From Ischnura elegans (Eukaryota; Arthropoda; Insecta; Odonata; Coenagrionidae): a DNA stretch of 64,000 nt. The notes beneath the pieces were generated by a model. It saw only the letters and a program-made list of their open reading frames with translations, was not told where the DNA came from and searched no databases. The stretch spans positions 57,429,585 to 57,493,584 of the forward strand of contig NC_060251.1 in assembly GCF_921293095.1 (NCBI RefSeq), written 5' to 3'. Made by a program: the position numbers and the translations under genes. This document shows, piece after piece, positions 10,024-22,849 of the stretch (the first letter of the stretch is position 1; every line of letters begins with the position of its first letter).

Positions 10024-13000
10024 GTTGGTATTTAGCTTATTTTGAAAATTTTGGTATTTTCTCAATGTTGAGGAGAGACTGTTCAGTACTTGTGAATCAC
10101 TACATTTTTATTCGTACTCACTTTCTGTTCGCAATCAGATTTGTTACTATTTGGCCTATAAACATAGTATTTCAGATATCGCATATAATCATGTATTATC
10201 CACAGTCATTGCTATTAAGTAATAGTCGCACATTGCCTCACAGGTGACCCGGCATTCTTTACAATTTGATGAAAGAAATCACTGTGATGCCTTTCCATTA
10301 ATTTACGAAACTAGGAGAGTAATTTTCTCGCGGATTCTAATGTAGTAACTGCAGTTATAAGTACTATCGGCTATTGGAATGGTATTTAAGTGTATGCACG
10401 TTCGCAATGGAAGGTAATGACGTTATAGTGTAGGTTGACATGGAGAAGGGAGCTTGAGTTTAGCTTGGGTGCATGGTATAAATATCTATTTCTGAAGTGA
10501 GATCAGAATGTCACCTCCGGTGAAACATACTCATTTTAGGTAAGGAGGCGCGTGCCACGCATGATGTTTCTCTCTGCATCAAATGGATTAATGAAATTAT
10601 GTGGCCTTGACAGATATCTCAGAGTTGAAGGAAGAAACTTCTATCCATATTAAATGGTGGCAGAAAGGAGTAAACTGGGGAAATAAATTTATGAATAACA
10701 ATGTGCTAATTCTAAAAATTGACTGTATTGATGAATATGTGCATTGCTTGATGGGTCATATTGGGAGAGGGTGACTCACACTTAAGAGCTCCTTTTTGAG
10801 CTCTTAAGCCCGACTTCATCTAATATTGTGCTTTTTCTCACATTGCTATGTAATAGTGTTACCTATGCAGCCATGAAAATGCGATACTCCTTGAACTCAG
10901 AATATTTAATCATGAACTCTATTTAATGTTATCTGAAGAAGTGGTTGGGTCAAGATCAAAAATTTTTTTTTGTCTCCAGGGTCTTTATAAAAGTTAGACT
11001 TTAGATAAGCGATTGGGTGTTAAGTGTGTGCTAGTTCTTGGGCTTGGCTTCATCATTTGTATAATTTACTAGTACATATTGCAAATCCAATGAATGTGGA
11101 AAATGTTCTAGGAAACTAGCACACCTCTTCACTGCTCTGGAGAATTTTTCTCTTAATAATGGACCAGGTAGCAGCCTGCAGGAGTATGTATGGTGTAATG
11201 GTATACCTTTCTCTTTCATGTTCAGGAGAATGAATTGGCATTGTGGCAATTTTCTGCATCCAGCGATCAAGATGGGGACCTCATTAAGCTTACCTCATTG
11301 CCACATTATGGGGATGTCACAGAGCTGAAGGTATTGTTTTCACTAGTCACCCATTCGTGTTTAAATATTGCCTTAATTCTGCAAAATCAAAACTAGGTTT
11401 CCATTACTATTTTTTTTAGATTAAAGGAAATACTGTAAAAAATGACTGGCACTCATTGAAAACTTTTTATATTAATCTCTACAAGCAGTATTAGTATCCA
11501 GAGATTTTATGTAAACATTGGGAATTTTTTTGTCGCTTAATAAGTAATATATTTTAAAATTTGCATAGCCATTGGGCAACCGTCGGCAACTGGATTACCA
11601 AATTTTTAAGGGGATTGCTACCTAATCTTTTTTTAAGGAAGCTACAAATTTTTTAACATTTTATATTTTCTTTGGTGCTGTAATCTCATGCTTATTACAT
11701 CATAAGCCAAATAAAACCAAATTCCGTGAATTCTCATTCTCCCTCAACACATTCAGTGCTATAGACATAAATGTAAGCATTGTTAAGGTCTGTTCACTTT
11801 ATCTTTGCGGGTGAGCTGGTGTGGCTTAACCGAGTTAGGGTGAGAGGAGGGAAAGTTTATCTACACGTGACTTTCCCTCTTCCAATCAGCAGACAGTAGG
11901 CGTGGCCTAGCACTTCGGAATCTCAGTCGCTCTTAGACCTCCGTCGTGTCAACTTCATGAATCTGCTAGCTGTGTTGCCAAATTTCGCGCGTTCTCTTGG
12001 TGCTCTTCGATTCTTCCATTTAAATCCAACTTATAACTTACTGTTCCTTATTCTTCCACTTCTATCCTTTTCCATCACCTTTCCAGAAAATTTTTATTCA
12101 CCTTCTGCATTCCCATTAGCACCGACTCCCTCCCTCCACCTATACCCTCTCAGTACTTTTCCGATCCCTTTATTACCAAACCTTAACCCTTTTCCTCAAC
12201 TCCGTATTTACTTTTGGGTATTACAACCTATACAGTTTTGTATACCTCTGATTTAAAAGAGTAACATCCGAGTGTGTTTATTGAAGGCTCCGAAAGTGAC
12301 TCCGAAAATTAAGACACTGACAGGAGGGAAGACGAGGAGGTTGATTTATTAGCAACACCACTCCAGCAATAAGTTACAAAATAAATTATTTAATAAAATA
12401 CCCGTCGTGCTACTTTTCTCCATTCTTTTCGCATCCTCATCCTCACGAATTCCCTTGCAATCCCCGTTTATCAGAATGTTACGCTTATGTATGCCTTTCA
12501 CCAGCGGTCTCGCATTTAGCGGACAATATCCTGGCTTCTGAGATGGGAATATCCTCACTCCCCTCTAAATAAGTAGCTATACATTGTATGCATTGTTTCG
12601 CCGCCAGGCCCAAAATATCTGTGGCCACGTATGAGTCACACCTTTTCAGTGGGACACTAGGGCGCCTGTGTACATTTGGCAACGTTAAGGTCACTCCTGC
12701 TCTCTCTCTCGGTAGTACCCCTTCCCCTTCAGCGAGGCCCCTCCCCCTTCAGCGAGGCCCTCCGATAGTGTCCGGGATCTCACGAAAGCTGACCCGCAGA
12801 GATAAAATGAACAGATAATAGGGTGCTGGAATATGTGCATTTGTCTGTTTCTAATGGCAAAATATGTATAGGAGAATCTTAATTACCCATTGTTCCATTG
12901 ACCATTTATTGGTTAACGTATTACTTTCCTAACCACTTCGATAAACTCTCCCCATATCTCCCTTTCCTACTATCCTGTATATATTCAGTGCTGCCGTTGG

Positions 13001-16000
13001 AAAAAATAATTAGGCGATACCAAAAATTCCAACAGCTGAACATGTATGATACACCTGGCCGCGAAGGTATTTTAACTGGTGTGCTTATAACGAGTTTGGA
13101 TTTTAGGGGGTACGCCGTACCGGCCCAACTACAGCACTGTATATATTACTATATTTATGGGAGAACTCCTACCTTTCCCCACCTCTGATCATGTATTGTA
13201 TCAATTGAATGGGGGCGATGCGTAAAATGAGAAGATGATTCAGAAACCAAAGTAAAAATGGCTGAGAAGTCAAGTAATCACTTCAGGCTCCATTTTGTGG
13301 AAGTTGCTAACTTTCATAATGAAACTAACTTCAAACCCACTCGTTTTAATTTTCCCAAACTGACTCGGGTATCAACATAGCTGTGCCATTATCTGGATTC
13401 AATCATCCCGATCCAGGATCATGTTAGATATACACTCTTAATTTTTATTATTTCGAAATATTTGTACAGTTCATGTATTATTTCTTTTGACAAGTGAAAT
13501 AGACTTTTTGATTTATGTTTTGCCTAGTACTGCAAGTATGTAGAAAATTTTGTAGTTTATGCAAGTTTCCCTTCAACCTACATTGGTATGTATTTTTTTA
13601 AGAGAAATTTCAACAGATCTGACATGACCCAGATGTTAGCACTACTGTATAGATACCTGTGTTGCTTAAGAGTGAATTTTAGACAAAGTTGGTTTCTTTA
13701 TAAATGCTAATAAAATCATTGCTAATGTATTTTCTGTCTCTTATGATTACCTGTTGAGGCTTTTCTCCCACTCGGATGGATAGTAGTAGCGCTGCTGCTA
13801 TGCCATCCGTATTAATGACATATTGCTCTGAAATAGTAATAATAATAATAATAATAATAAATTTATTGGTGCCAAAAGATATGCAAAAACATATATAGGA
13901 CCCGTCAAAAAGGATAAACACTTACACAAGAGATTCTGAATGAACAATACATAAAAGAATGTTACACAGTTACAACAAAACAGTCTCGGTGGAATGTGTT
14001 AACAATTTACCAGGATGCATAAGAATATTTAATAATGTATTAATGACAGTGTATACTTGTTTTACTTTTGTAGTTCATCAATTCAGAAAATTTTGTGAGC
14101 TCATCATCATTTGGCAATGTGAAACTTTTCCGTTTGGCCAAAAGTGGAATGAAAACTGCATGGTCTATAATAGAAGAATTATCCTGGGATAAACTTCACC
14201 ATTTTGAGTAAGTTGATTTAATCTTAGCATTTTTATAAGAAGGTTTTAACATGGTATTTTTTTTTATTGCCATTATGTACCTCCCCATGTAAATGTGCCC
14301 ATTCATTAGTGCCAAAGTCTCTTCTGGCTGAGTACTTGGCTAATGAAGGTTTTTTATGGTACTTAAAGATTTTTTTTTAATAAATTATCACTATCTGCAT
14401 TTAGAAGCAGCTAGTGCTGGAAGTTGTGCAAACCGCTTGCATGTCCATATAATTCCCATGGAAAACCTCGATTATTACAGTGCTTTCTTTGATATCAGGT
14501 TGAAACTTTTGGGCTTGCCCAAAATGTGCTGAAGATGGTCCTCTGATTTAGATTCTACTTAATTATTTTATGTTTATCTTTTATAACCCTATGAAGATGT
14601 ATATAATTAGTATTTTGTACTTCTAACTAGCTGTTGAAACTTCCATGTCTAACAATAAGATATATCTTAATTTACTTACAAATGCACACTCAAGTGAAGG
14701 AAATGATTGTGGAGTATCTCATATCTTCAATAAGTTGTAAATGCATTAATTGAACAAAATTCTGCCTAGGATGAATAATTCCTTGTTAGTAATAGTGGTT
14801 GAACTCCTTGCTTGAATTCTGGAGGCTTGTTCAAATCCCAGTCAAGGCAAATAGATGTTTCCTCTGTAGAACTTTCATGCCTGAATGTATAGGTGATTCC
14901 ATAGAGGTACACATCTTGCTTGTCCCTGGTTATTCCCTTTATTGATGCATTACATTTTTTCTATGTCCTCTATGGCAAGGTTATGCCTTCCAGAATTTTA
15001 CCAACCACAGATCAAGAGGAAGTCCTGAACCATTCCTTTACTATTTTATTTGTAGATTTTATTTTTAACATTTTAATTTTTCAGTCATGCTAGTCCATGG
15101 GAAAAATGCTCATGCACAGCATTTGCATCATATGATGAAGATATTGTCACTGTTGGAGAAGATGGCAGGATGGTTCTCCTTACAGCTCATCAAAGAAAAC
15201 CTGTTAGGATTATGGGTAAGCTTATGTTGATAATACATATATAAACACTAATGTGTAATTTTTGGTCTTAGTTTGGCAGTTTTCTCTTGGGAAAATTTTT
15301 AAGGAATAATAAAAATAATCAGTATTGGTGTTTAAGTTTTTTTATTTTAATAGATATGCAATACAGCATGCATATGACGTGTTAAGTAAACCATTTCCCT
15401 CTTCTTTTATTCTTTTTGTACAGAATTGACAAGTTATAGCCATGTCTTTGCATTGCCAAAGGTGATGAGTAGCCGTTTGTTGTCAGAGATGTCTGAGACT
15501 TTGAATTCTATTCTGAAAGTGGACTAATCACAAGTTTTGCATACTTTTTCCTAAAATCACTCAGACACACATGCTTTTTCTCTATTTAATTTGCTATATA
15601 TGCCTTAAGAGATACATTATGTGCTTATATGTGCTGTTCAGGTGCAATATTTATCGCTAGTTCTTTTCAGGGTCTTGATAGATCATTTTTCTACTTTCAG
15701 ATGGTGCTGATAGTTGTTCCTTACATTGCGTATGTTTTTTAAAGTACAACCAAGTGATCACTGGTAACTTAAGAGGACAGCTTAAAGTGTGGGATTTTGG
15801 AGTACCAAACAGTCACAAACCAGTGTCAACATTTATGCTTTCAGGTGACCAAGTAAGTATGTAATGCCATTTTGTATGTTACAACTTATGTGCATTAATT
15901 AAATTCACCTACTGAGGTTATATGTATAAGGAAACCATGCTAAGTGATGGTTTTTAGATATACATGATATTTTTGTATGGAGACAATGGAGGTTAATTTG

Positions 16001-19000
16001 CATTCATGAATGAAGGTTTCCATTGATTTTAGAAAAATTTTCCATGGCCTTGGCAACATACACCTCATTCTCAGCCTGTCTTTTTTGGTGATGGAGTACT
16101 GATGTAATACTCAAACTGTATCTCCAAATTTTTTGAGCTAGTCTATTAGACCTCCTTTATATTTGCCTGTTCTCAAGGATAAAATATTTTTTATCAATGG
16201 TCAGCTTTACTAAAATTTCAAGACGTTAACATAAATTTTAAGCAAGTAATCTGTCACCCAAAAAGACTGATCGAGGGAGATGTATGCGTCCTCTTAGAAA
16301 TTAAAGTTTCTACTATCTTGCAAGCAATGGGGAAACCTTTCCAAATCAAATTCAAGTGGGCAAACCATCTTGGGCTGGTGGAAAGAGTGCTTCAAATTAA
16401 TTCGTGAGCTAAGAAGACATTTTATGTTTGCAGGCAAATTTCTATTTTCGAAAGTGAGACAATTATCACATGTGATTTTACTGCTGAAAATTAAAAGTTT
16501 TACATCAATTTTGGATTCCTTATGCATTTCAAAATTAAATCTAACTAACTTTGAAAGCTCCTATCTCAGTTAAAAATGTTTGGCCAATGACTAAGTATGT
16601 GTCCACAAAAACTTAGTTTTATTTTTCACTAGCAGGCCACCAGGTGTTTATCAGGAAGGATAAAAACCAGAGGAGTGGGGAACTTTGATCGTGGATTTTG
16701 TGATCACATGGGAGAAAGGGTCCCATTTTTTTACTTTTTGATGCTCGTTGTAAATTTGGTGTCATACAACTTCAAAATATTGAATGCAAGAAAATATCCT
16801 CTTCAATTTATAGTGGTTTCTAATTTCAAAATAAACGTTTTAATTCTTTGTTAAATATCAAAGTTATCTGTGAAACTGCTGCATTCATCAAGGTAGGGAA
16901 AAAATCTTTTGGTGAGAGTGAAATTATTTTAGTCTTACGTACTGTTTTCAAATATTCACCTTCTGTGATTACTAAGAATGATCAAACCTAGATTTTTTAA
17001 ATTTATACTGCAACCAGCCAAAGCTAAGGTTTGCCTACAGAGGCTCTATGGGCCAGCTGAACCCCGTTTACTCCTTTAAATACAACTAAGGTGGTGTGAA
17101 GTATCTCTGTGGAATTTTTCAGGAACAAAGTTCAACAGCACAATATGTATTCCTGTTCGTCCTCTGCAATTCGTATGTTACCATTTCCATTGTATTTTAA
17201 TGGTCTGTATGATATTCTAATGGTCAATGATATAATTGAGTTTCCAAGATAATTGCCCCTTTTCATTGGGTCAATTTATTTTCACCATTGGCTAAATCAA
17301 TTATAACTTGCATCATCAACCTCACTTCGTGCCTTCATCTTACATGTGTGCTATCATTTCAGGTAACAGCCATGTGTATCACTCAGCATCCAACTCAGAG
17401 GCATGTGGTGTTAGTTGGAGGTGAGGATGGATCTCTTACAGCCTGGGACCTAAGGCAATCCAGATTTCCGGTGACACTGCTGAATGCTCATCCTGATGCA
17501 GGTAAGGTGAGAGGGGGTAGGTGAATTAGTACCATAGATTCCTGTCACTTGGGCCTCACGATAACAGGTGCATCTCAGTGGCAAAGCACGAACGTCCAAG
17601 CTTAGTCATCTCGTGATTGGCGGGTGGCACGTTTCCATGGTCCCGTTTATGTAATTAAACCTGCATAGATGGAACAGCTCTAATCACGTTTTGGTTCATA
17701 TTTCATTTGATGGTTTTTTTTTTAATCAGTTGTGCATCATTGGTTAACAGCATGTGGAAATATCATTGCTAGTGAATCAATAGTGAATTTTACTCTGTTT
17801 TGAAGTGCTGTGATCATAATGACGACTTATCACAATCCATCTCTTAACAATCGTTCTCCATCACCCAAGATATGACATGATTCCACTACGATTCAGTCAC
17901 CCTGTGGCCAGTCATTGTGACCGGCATGGTGGTCAACATGTTAAAAACAATTAGGTCACTAGAGTTGAATGCCTTGGAACAGCCTCGGATATTTTAAGAG
18001 TAACAAGATTTTTTAAAGTACTTTCTCATTCCCAGCTCTTTAACTATTGTCTGTTCCAGCTATTGTAACTTTCATACGTACATAGTCATTTATTCTGATT
18101 TCAATGGAAAATGTGACAAAAAAATTTCTGAATTTCAGTGAATGAGGTTAAATTTCACCCCATGCAGCCAGAACATCTTTTTACCTGTTCAGCAAGTGGA
18201 GAGTTGTGGCATTGGAACACATCTGCCATGTCAACAGCTAGCAGTACCACACATATGGGTAGAAGTGGAACCGGTACGTTAGCAAATTATGAAAAGTTGC
18301 TTGCAGAAATAAATCTGCAAGAATTTATTTACTCTCCAGGTATTAGTTTTTTGCGCTAATCTAGTTAAAATAATGAACACATAATAAACTCTTGATGATA
18401 TGAAGTCATCTGGAATGAAAAATCTGCATTTCACACTGTCAAATCGCGTTATTTCCAAGAATTTCTAATGAATCTTGCTACATATACGTGTACTTTTTTA
18501 CTATCATTTGTCTTTACGGAATCATTTGAAGTATTATTGGATGTTTTCTGTATGAGTATTTCAATATTTGCTTTTTCTGTGAATTTTAATGCATAAGTTA
18601 TAGGAATATATGTATCCTAGCTAATATTAAGTAATTTAATATCTCTGCATTGTTTTAATTACTGCATCATTTTGATATGCAAACCTTGCTTAGCAGATTG
18701 CTTAATTCATTTACATTTTCACATTTAAATGAATGATAAACAAAGATATCGTATTGTCCAAAAATTTTATTATAACAGCTTACTACACCTGTCTCGGTTG
18801 TAGGCAATATGATATCTTCGTTTATCATTCAATATGTTGTTCTTTTCTGATAACCCAGGCATCTTTCAGACGGCATTTTTTCGGTAGGTTTCTGTAGTTT
18901 GTAGGGCTCAATTGCATGTAATTTGATGTATTTTATCTTTCAGGTGGCTCCATTTCCGAGATAGATGGTGCTGGATGGTTGGGCGGTGAAGCATCAAAGC

Positions 19001-19131
19001 ATCGTTTGGAGGTTTTCTCCCTAATCCCTGCAATGCACAAGCCCATCAACTCCCTTGATGTGGACCGGGACAGTTTAGTTTATGGATGTGATAATGAAGG
19101 GATTTACTTACTTACAAATATCACTTTATAG
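9901..19131 (+). CDS. Nup43: nucleoporin Nup43 (WD40, Y-complex)
   Basis: This is a WD40 beta-propeller subunit of the Nup107-160 (Y) complex of the nuclear pore, also found at kinetochores in vertebrates. Eight coding exons join in phase: 9901-10023, 11226-11330, 14074-14207, 15085-15215, 15701-15852, 17363-17501, 18139-18339 and 18944-19131. The product is 390 residues (human Nup43 has 380). The start context is tttcaaaATGG. Matching blocks include FVSKKVNKVRWKP, FISGSWDD, HYGDVTELKF, IVTVGEDGRM, GQLKVWDFG, VGGEDGSLTAWDLRQ, NEVKFHPMQPEHLFTCSASG and LWHWNTSA. It ends YLLTNITL with TAG at 19129-19131. It is divergent from gcl and convergent with the Fras1-like gene. Confidence 0.97.
10781..10808. 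repeat. perfect 11-bp hairpin in Nup43 intron 1
   Basis: CTTAAGAGCTC and its exact reverse complement are separated by six bases (10792-10797). I see no flanking element. Confidence 0.6.
11226..11330 (+). CDS. Nup43: Nup43 exon 2
   Basis: Acceptor gttcag, donor gtattg. It encodes ENELALWQFSA ... HYGDVTELK (35 residues). Phase 0 at both ends. Confidence 0.94.
11331..14073. other. Nup43 intron 2, no gene seen
   Basis: This is a 2.7-kb intron. It holds a short tandem duplication of 'cccttcagcgaggcccctcc' type near 12720-12760 and an AAT microsatellite at 13837-13861. The Pro/Leu-rich open frame at 11957-12256 looks like low-complexity chance coding. Confidence 0.5.
13837..13861. repeat. (AAT)n microsatellite
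   Basis: About eight AAT units lie in Nup43 intron 2. Confidence 0.9.
14074..14207 (+). CDS. Nup43: Nup43 exon 3
   Basis: Acceptor ttgtag, donor gtaagt. It encodes FINSENFVSSSSFGNVKLFR and WDKLHHF. It ends in phase 2. Confidence 0.93.
15085..15215 (+). CDS. Nup43: Nup43 exon 4
   Basis: Acceptor ttcag, donor gtaagc. It encodes CTAFASYDEDIVTVGEDGRM, matching 'PEIVTVGEDGRI' of Nup43. It ends in phase 1. Confidence 0.95.
15701..15852 (+). CDS. Nup43: Nup43 exon 5
   Basis: Acceptor tttcag, donor gtaagt. It encodes DGADSCSLHCVCFLKYNQVI and GQLKVWDFG. It ends in phase 0. Confidence 0.95.
15853..17362. other. Nup43 intron 5, nothing recognised
   Basis: This is 1.5 kb of AT-rich intron. The opposed open frames at 16294-16527 (minus) and 16370-16573 (plus) overlap each other and match nothing I know. 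Confidence 0.5.
17363..17501 (+). CDS. Nup43: Nup43 exon 6
   Basis: Acceptor tttcag, donor gtaagg. It encodes HPTQRHVVLVGGEDGSLTAW and LRQSRFPVTLLNAHPDA. It ends in phase 1. Confidence 0.95.
18139..18339 (+). CDS. Nup43: Nup43 exon 7
   Basis: Acceptor tttcag, donor gtatta. It encodes VNEVKFHPMQPEHLFTCSAS and a Ser/Thr-rich loop. It ends in phase 1. Confidence 0.95.
18731..18830. mobile_element. 100-bp hairpin MITE in Nup43 intron 7
   Basis: A 26-bp terminal inverted repeat (GAATGATAAAC[A/G]AAGATATC ... ATTG) has 24 of 26 positions matching and a ~48-bp loop. The flanks share AAT on both sides, a possible short target duplication. Confidence 0.6.
18944..19131 (+). CDS. Nup43: Nup43 exon 8 (terminal)
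   Basis: Acceptor tttcag. It encodes GWLGGEASKHRLEVFSLIPA and VYGCDNEGIYLL and ends at TAG. It corresponds to 'SWLSTDPAKDRIEITSLLP' and the C-terminus of human Nup43. Confidence 0.95.
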
Positions 19132-19481
19132 GGTCAGAATGCAAGGTGTGGATGTTAATGGTTTTCAATCTTTGTGTGTATGCTCGTGGCAATGGACATT
19201 TTTAACTTAGATTGAATATTCCTGCATTCGTCCTTTTTCATTGAAAAATAATAATGGAAAAAATGTAAGTGGGAATTCAGTCTTGTGGACTAGCATAAAT
19301 AATTGGTTGAATTTTGTGATTATCTTTGTGTGCATTGAATGCATAAATTCTAGTTCAACTTTGTGAGGATCTGTAAGATATGTGTACCCCTTTGTTTTTT
19401 TTAATCCTCATCCCCATTTTCATTTTTATTATATTTTTACTGAAATATTTATATTTATTATTTGTTTGAAATACCTGCAGT

Positions 19482-19770
19482 CAGGGGTGCAGCTAAGAAT
19501 TAAGGCTAGGGGGGGTTTTTAGGCACAACAAATACTTAGGTGTGTGGGGTATTGCATACCTGCCAGGGTAAGCGGCCGTTACTGGGGCTATCCTTCAGAA
19601 AAATTTTAAGATTAATGGTTCAATGGCAAGTTTTTCGGCTTTCTGAGGGATATTTGATTAATCCTGACACTAATACATTATCAATACTAATCCAATTAAA
19701 TAAAATGGATATTTCTCTGAGCTCTGGGAGGGTTTTATCCTCCAAAAAACCCCTCCTCGCTGCGCCACTG
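19482..19770 (+). mobile_element. hAT MITE family A, copy 1
   Basis: It starts CAGGGGTGCAGCTAAG and ends as the inverse of CAGTGGCGCAGCGAGG. It is flanked by a perfect 8-bp duplication CCTGCAGT (19474-19481 and 19771-19778). It lies 350 bp after the Nup43 stop and is non-coding. Confidence 0.88.
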
Positions 19771-20335
19771 CCTGCAGTTAGCCATTATATCTCTATATCC
19801 CTCATTAATAGAAATGCAACACCCCTTAGTTGTGCTTTGTAAATTCATCAACAAACCTTAACTGCCAGTCTTCATTGTTGACCTTGCAACCCTAAACCAT
19901 AGAAAGTAAGGAATCTTTGCGTGAAAAGGAAGAAATGTTTTCAGGATGTCAGTTTTAGGTGAAGTTTTATTGCTTGGGTAATGTAAGAATTTGAGCTAAA
20001 TCAGCCAAAATTTATTTTTTACTCGAGGAACTCCATTGTTTCAGGAGTGATTGGCTGTGGGAGTTAGGACAGTTAAACTCATAAATCCTGTCAATATAAG
20101 ACTTAATAACAATGAATGATAGGTAAGGTATTTGATAGTATACAAGATTCCCCTTTGTTTGATCAATTGATGAATGCTGTTATTCTTATTATTAAACTCG
20201 TAGCTATTGTGTGACGTTTGTTGTGTATGTATCATTCATTTATGATATTATTATCGTTTTGCTTGCTTCTGCGATATTGAATGAGTTGGGAGCGAGATAT
20301 CGAACGTAGAATATTTTGCTTTCATTCATATGAGC

Positions 20336-20572
20336 CAGGTCTGGGGAGCCTGAATCCCCCCCAAAATAGAAAAACAATTACTTTGCTTCATAAAATAAAA
20401 CAAAATATTTAAAAATCATGAATTAACAAAAGATTTCTTTCACAAATGAAGATTTTTTTATTATTAAAAGTTTGAAAATTAGTTAAAAACCCTCTACTTA
20501 ATACCCTGTTTTTCAAAAATTTTCCTCCTAATTTTGGACCCCCTCTGAACGAAATTTCTGGCTACCCCTCTG
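20336..20572 (+). mobile_element. hAT MITE, singleton
   Basis: The ends are CAGGTCTGGGGAGCC and, inward from the right, CAGAGGGGTAGCC. It has a perfect 8-bp duplication ATATGAGC at 20328-20335 and 20573-20580. Confidence 0.82.
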
Positions 20573-21131
20573 ATATGAGCGTATAAGATCTAAAAGGGAT
20601 TCAGTTACTGGGTTGTTGTGCCTTTGCGCGTATTTTTTTTTCTTGTGGTTGCCATACTGAAATGAGGATGCGTCTTATATGGTGTTAAATACGGTAAATG
20701 TATTCTGCCAAGCACCAGGAAGATCAAGTGATCGCCAATGTAGGTACTGATTTATGAGGATAATTTTAAATGCCTTATTTGGGAAACACCATTGATACTG
20801 AAAACATACTTATGATTTGAAAACATGAAGTGCTCTTAAAAGTTTTTATTTGGAAGGCAAAACTAAACATTTTCCAAAAAAAGGCCTACTAATATTTAGC
20901 ATGCGGAATTTGGGTGGGATGTGAATTAATGAAACTATAATTTATGGTCAAAGCCTGATTTCCATAGTTTACCTATTAGAAAATAGCTTGTTATGGTGCA
21001 AGTGGATGAAATATTGAAGGAAAAATCTTTTCCTATGACCCTGAACAGCTTCTGCACTAAAGAATCATATTTGTCAACCTTAACTACCCTTAGCATTTTC
21101 CTCATTTACATTAAAAAAGGGTGTCTACCAG

Positions 21132-21412
21132 CAGTGCCAAATTTAGAGCCTTGAGGCCCCTCCTAGCAAACCATTAGCCCCTCCATCCTACCAAACTTCC
21201 CCCTTCCGCCCCATCATCCTGTGTTCCCAGATTACTTAGAGTGAACTTTTTAAATCTGACCCTGTAAAATGTGCATATATCATTGTGATATTTTTTACGT
21301 TTAAAAGGAAAGGTGAAAAAAAATCCCAGTAAGAACGTAAACAAGCAATTTGTCTTGAGCTGGCGAGGCCGAAAAGCGGCCGCTTTCCTTGCCTAGTCTA
21401 AATCCGGAACTG
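21132..21412 (+). mobile_element. hAT MITE, singleton
   Basis: The ends are CAGTGCCAAATTTAG and, inward from the right, CAGTTCCGGATTTAG. Flanks TCTACCAG and GCTACCAG match at 7 of 8. Confidence 0.8.
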
Positions 21413-22376
21413 GCTACCAGTCTCTATGGTGGTTGCATGACCTGTGTGGTCAAAGAGTGGACACTTACCAGAATAGTTTCGCCATTCGACCTTGTCTTCA
21501 AAACCTGCTCCTCAAAAATAGTTAAATACCTCTTATTCTGTTCAAGTGACTGCTACTCATTCCCCAACTCCGAGTCGTCAGACCTTCGCGGTAGAATTCT
21601 TTTTTTTGAATTCAGCCCATGAGTTGTTTGGGAGCTTGAATTCTTGTATAGCGTTTTTATTTATCAGGATTTCAAGTATGTTGCATTGCACAACAGGTAC
21701 TCGGTAAGCAGATACATTGCATTCAAATCTATAGAATTTTGTGTTGTCAAAATAAATTCTGTATCCAGTTTCGACACTGAATAAATTTCTTAAGAAATTT
21801 AAGCTAAAAACATGAACTTTTCCGTTAGTCTTAGACCGACATACATCGAGTAGTTTAAGTTAGCGCTCATCGGCACTTAACATTCGTCAAATGTTCCTCA
21901 CTTGTTTAGTTTTCCGAAGTTCGACTGTGTTCGGCCGTTGGATAGTGATAAAGGACATGGAAATGCAGTATTTTTTAGCGATTTCTGCGGTAGTGCTTCT
22001 TTTACTAATGCCAATGGAGTTAATTATTATCTCATCATGGGAGGACGTGAAGCGCATTCTGAAGCTTTCGAATGGAATTGCACTCACCAATCCTGAGAGA
22101 TCTTCCTCGGCTGTGTTGAGGTTAGTATTTACTTAAAAGCTTTTTTTCTTAAGTTTCCGTGTTTATCTTGCGTCTAAAGGTTCACAGTAACTTTAATTAG
22201 CATATGGATTTCTACTCTTCATCTTAAACTAGGCATTATTTCGCCATTTTCATGTATTTTTCCTTGGTTCTTCGGCCATCCGTAGCCATTGCATATCTGT
22301 TTCTGCTCCTCGGTTGGGTTAACGTGCACGAAATAAGCGGAAGGATTTTCAAACCTTACATTTTTTATGAACGTGT
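21413..22376. other. intergenic, no supported gene
   Basis: Overlapping open frames on both strands near 21887-22136 are about 65-80 codons long and match nothing I recognise. No other structure is seen before the element at 22377. Confidence 0.45.
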
Positions 22377-22849
22377 CCCAAGGAGGAATGAAAAGTCATT
22401 ATGACATCATCTTGATGTCATTTTCAAGTCATGGCTTGGTAGTCACGGTGACCTCAAAATGGTCCCTTGAAATGACATCCTTCGTGACTCATGATGATGT
22501 CAATATGACCTAAAATGACTACCTATCATTTTGACCTCACTTTGACTATTTGTGACCAAATCTATTTGTTCTTCTAATGACAATTCATACTATAATTTCT
22601 GTATTTAGATTGTCATTTAGGGATAATTAAACACTTCAGATATGAAACTCAACCTTTATTAGAGTTTATTGCAACAAAAAACAGATAGATTTTACAAGAA
22701 GAAATTCCTCAGGATTTGTTTTTAATTTTCATTTTAATGTTCCTTTTCTCCCTCTTCAAATACAAATCGAGAAAAATCATCTACATTGGCCATTTCAGTT
22801 GATTCTGTTGCATTTCCTTTCCCTTCAGTTGCCTCTAGTTGCTTAAGCA

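Noticed and set aside
9626-10045. 139-codon open frame overlapping the Nup43 start
   Set aside because: It runs through Nup43 exon 1 in another frame and into its intron, with no recognisable domain.
11957-12256. Pro/Leu-rich 99-codon frame
   Set aside because: Low-complexity C/T-rich strand inside a Nup43 intron.
21887-22136. Overlapping open frames on both strands before the TIR element
   Set aside because: No motif, no homologue I can name, and no convincing acceptor or partner exon.
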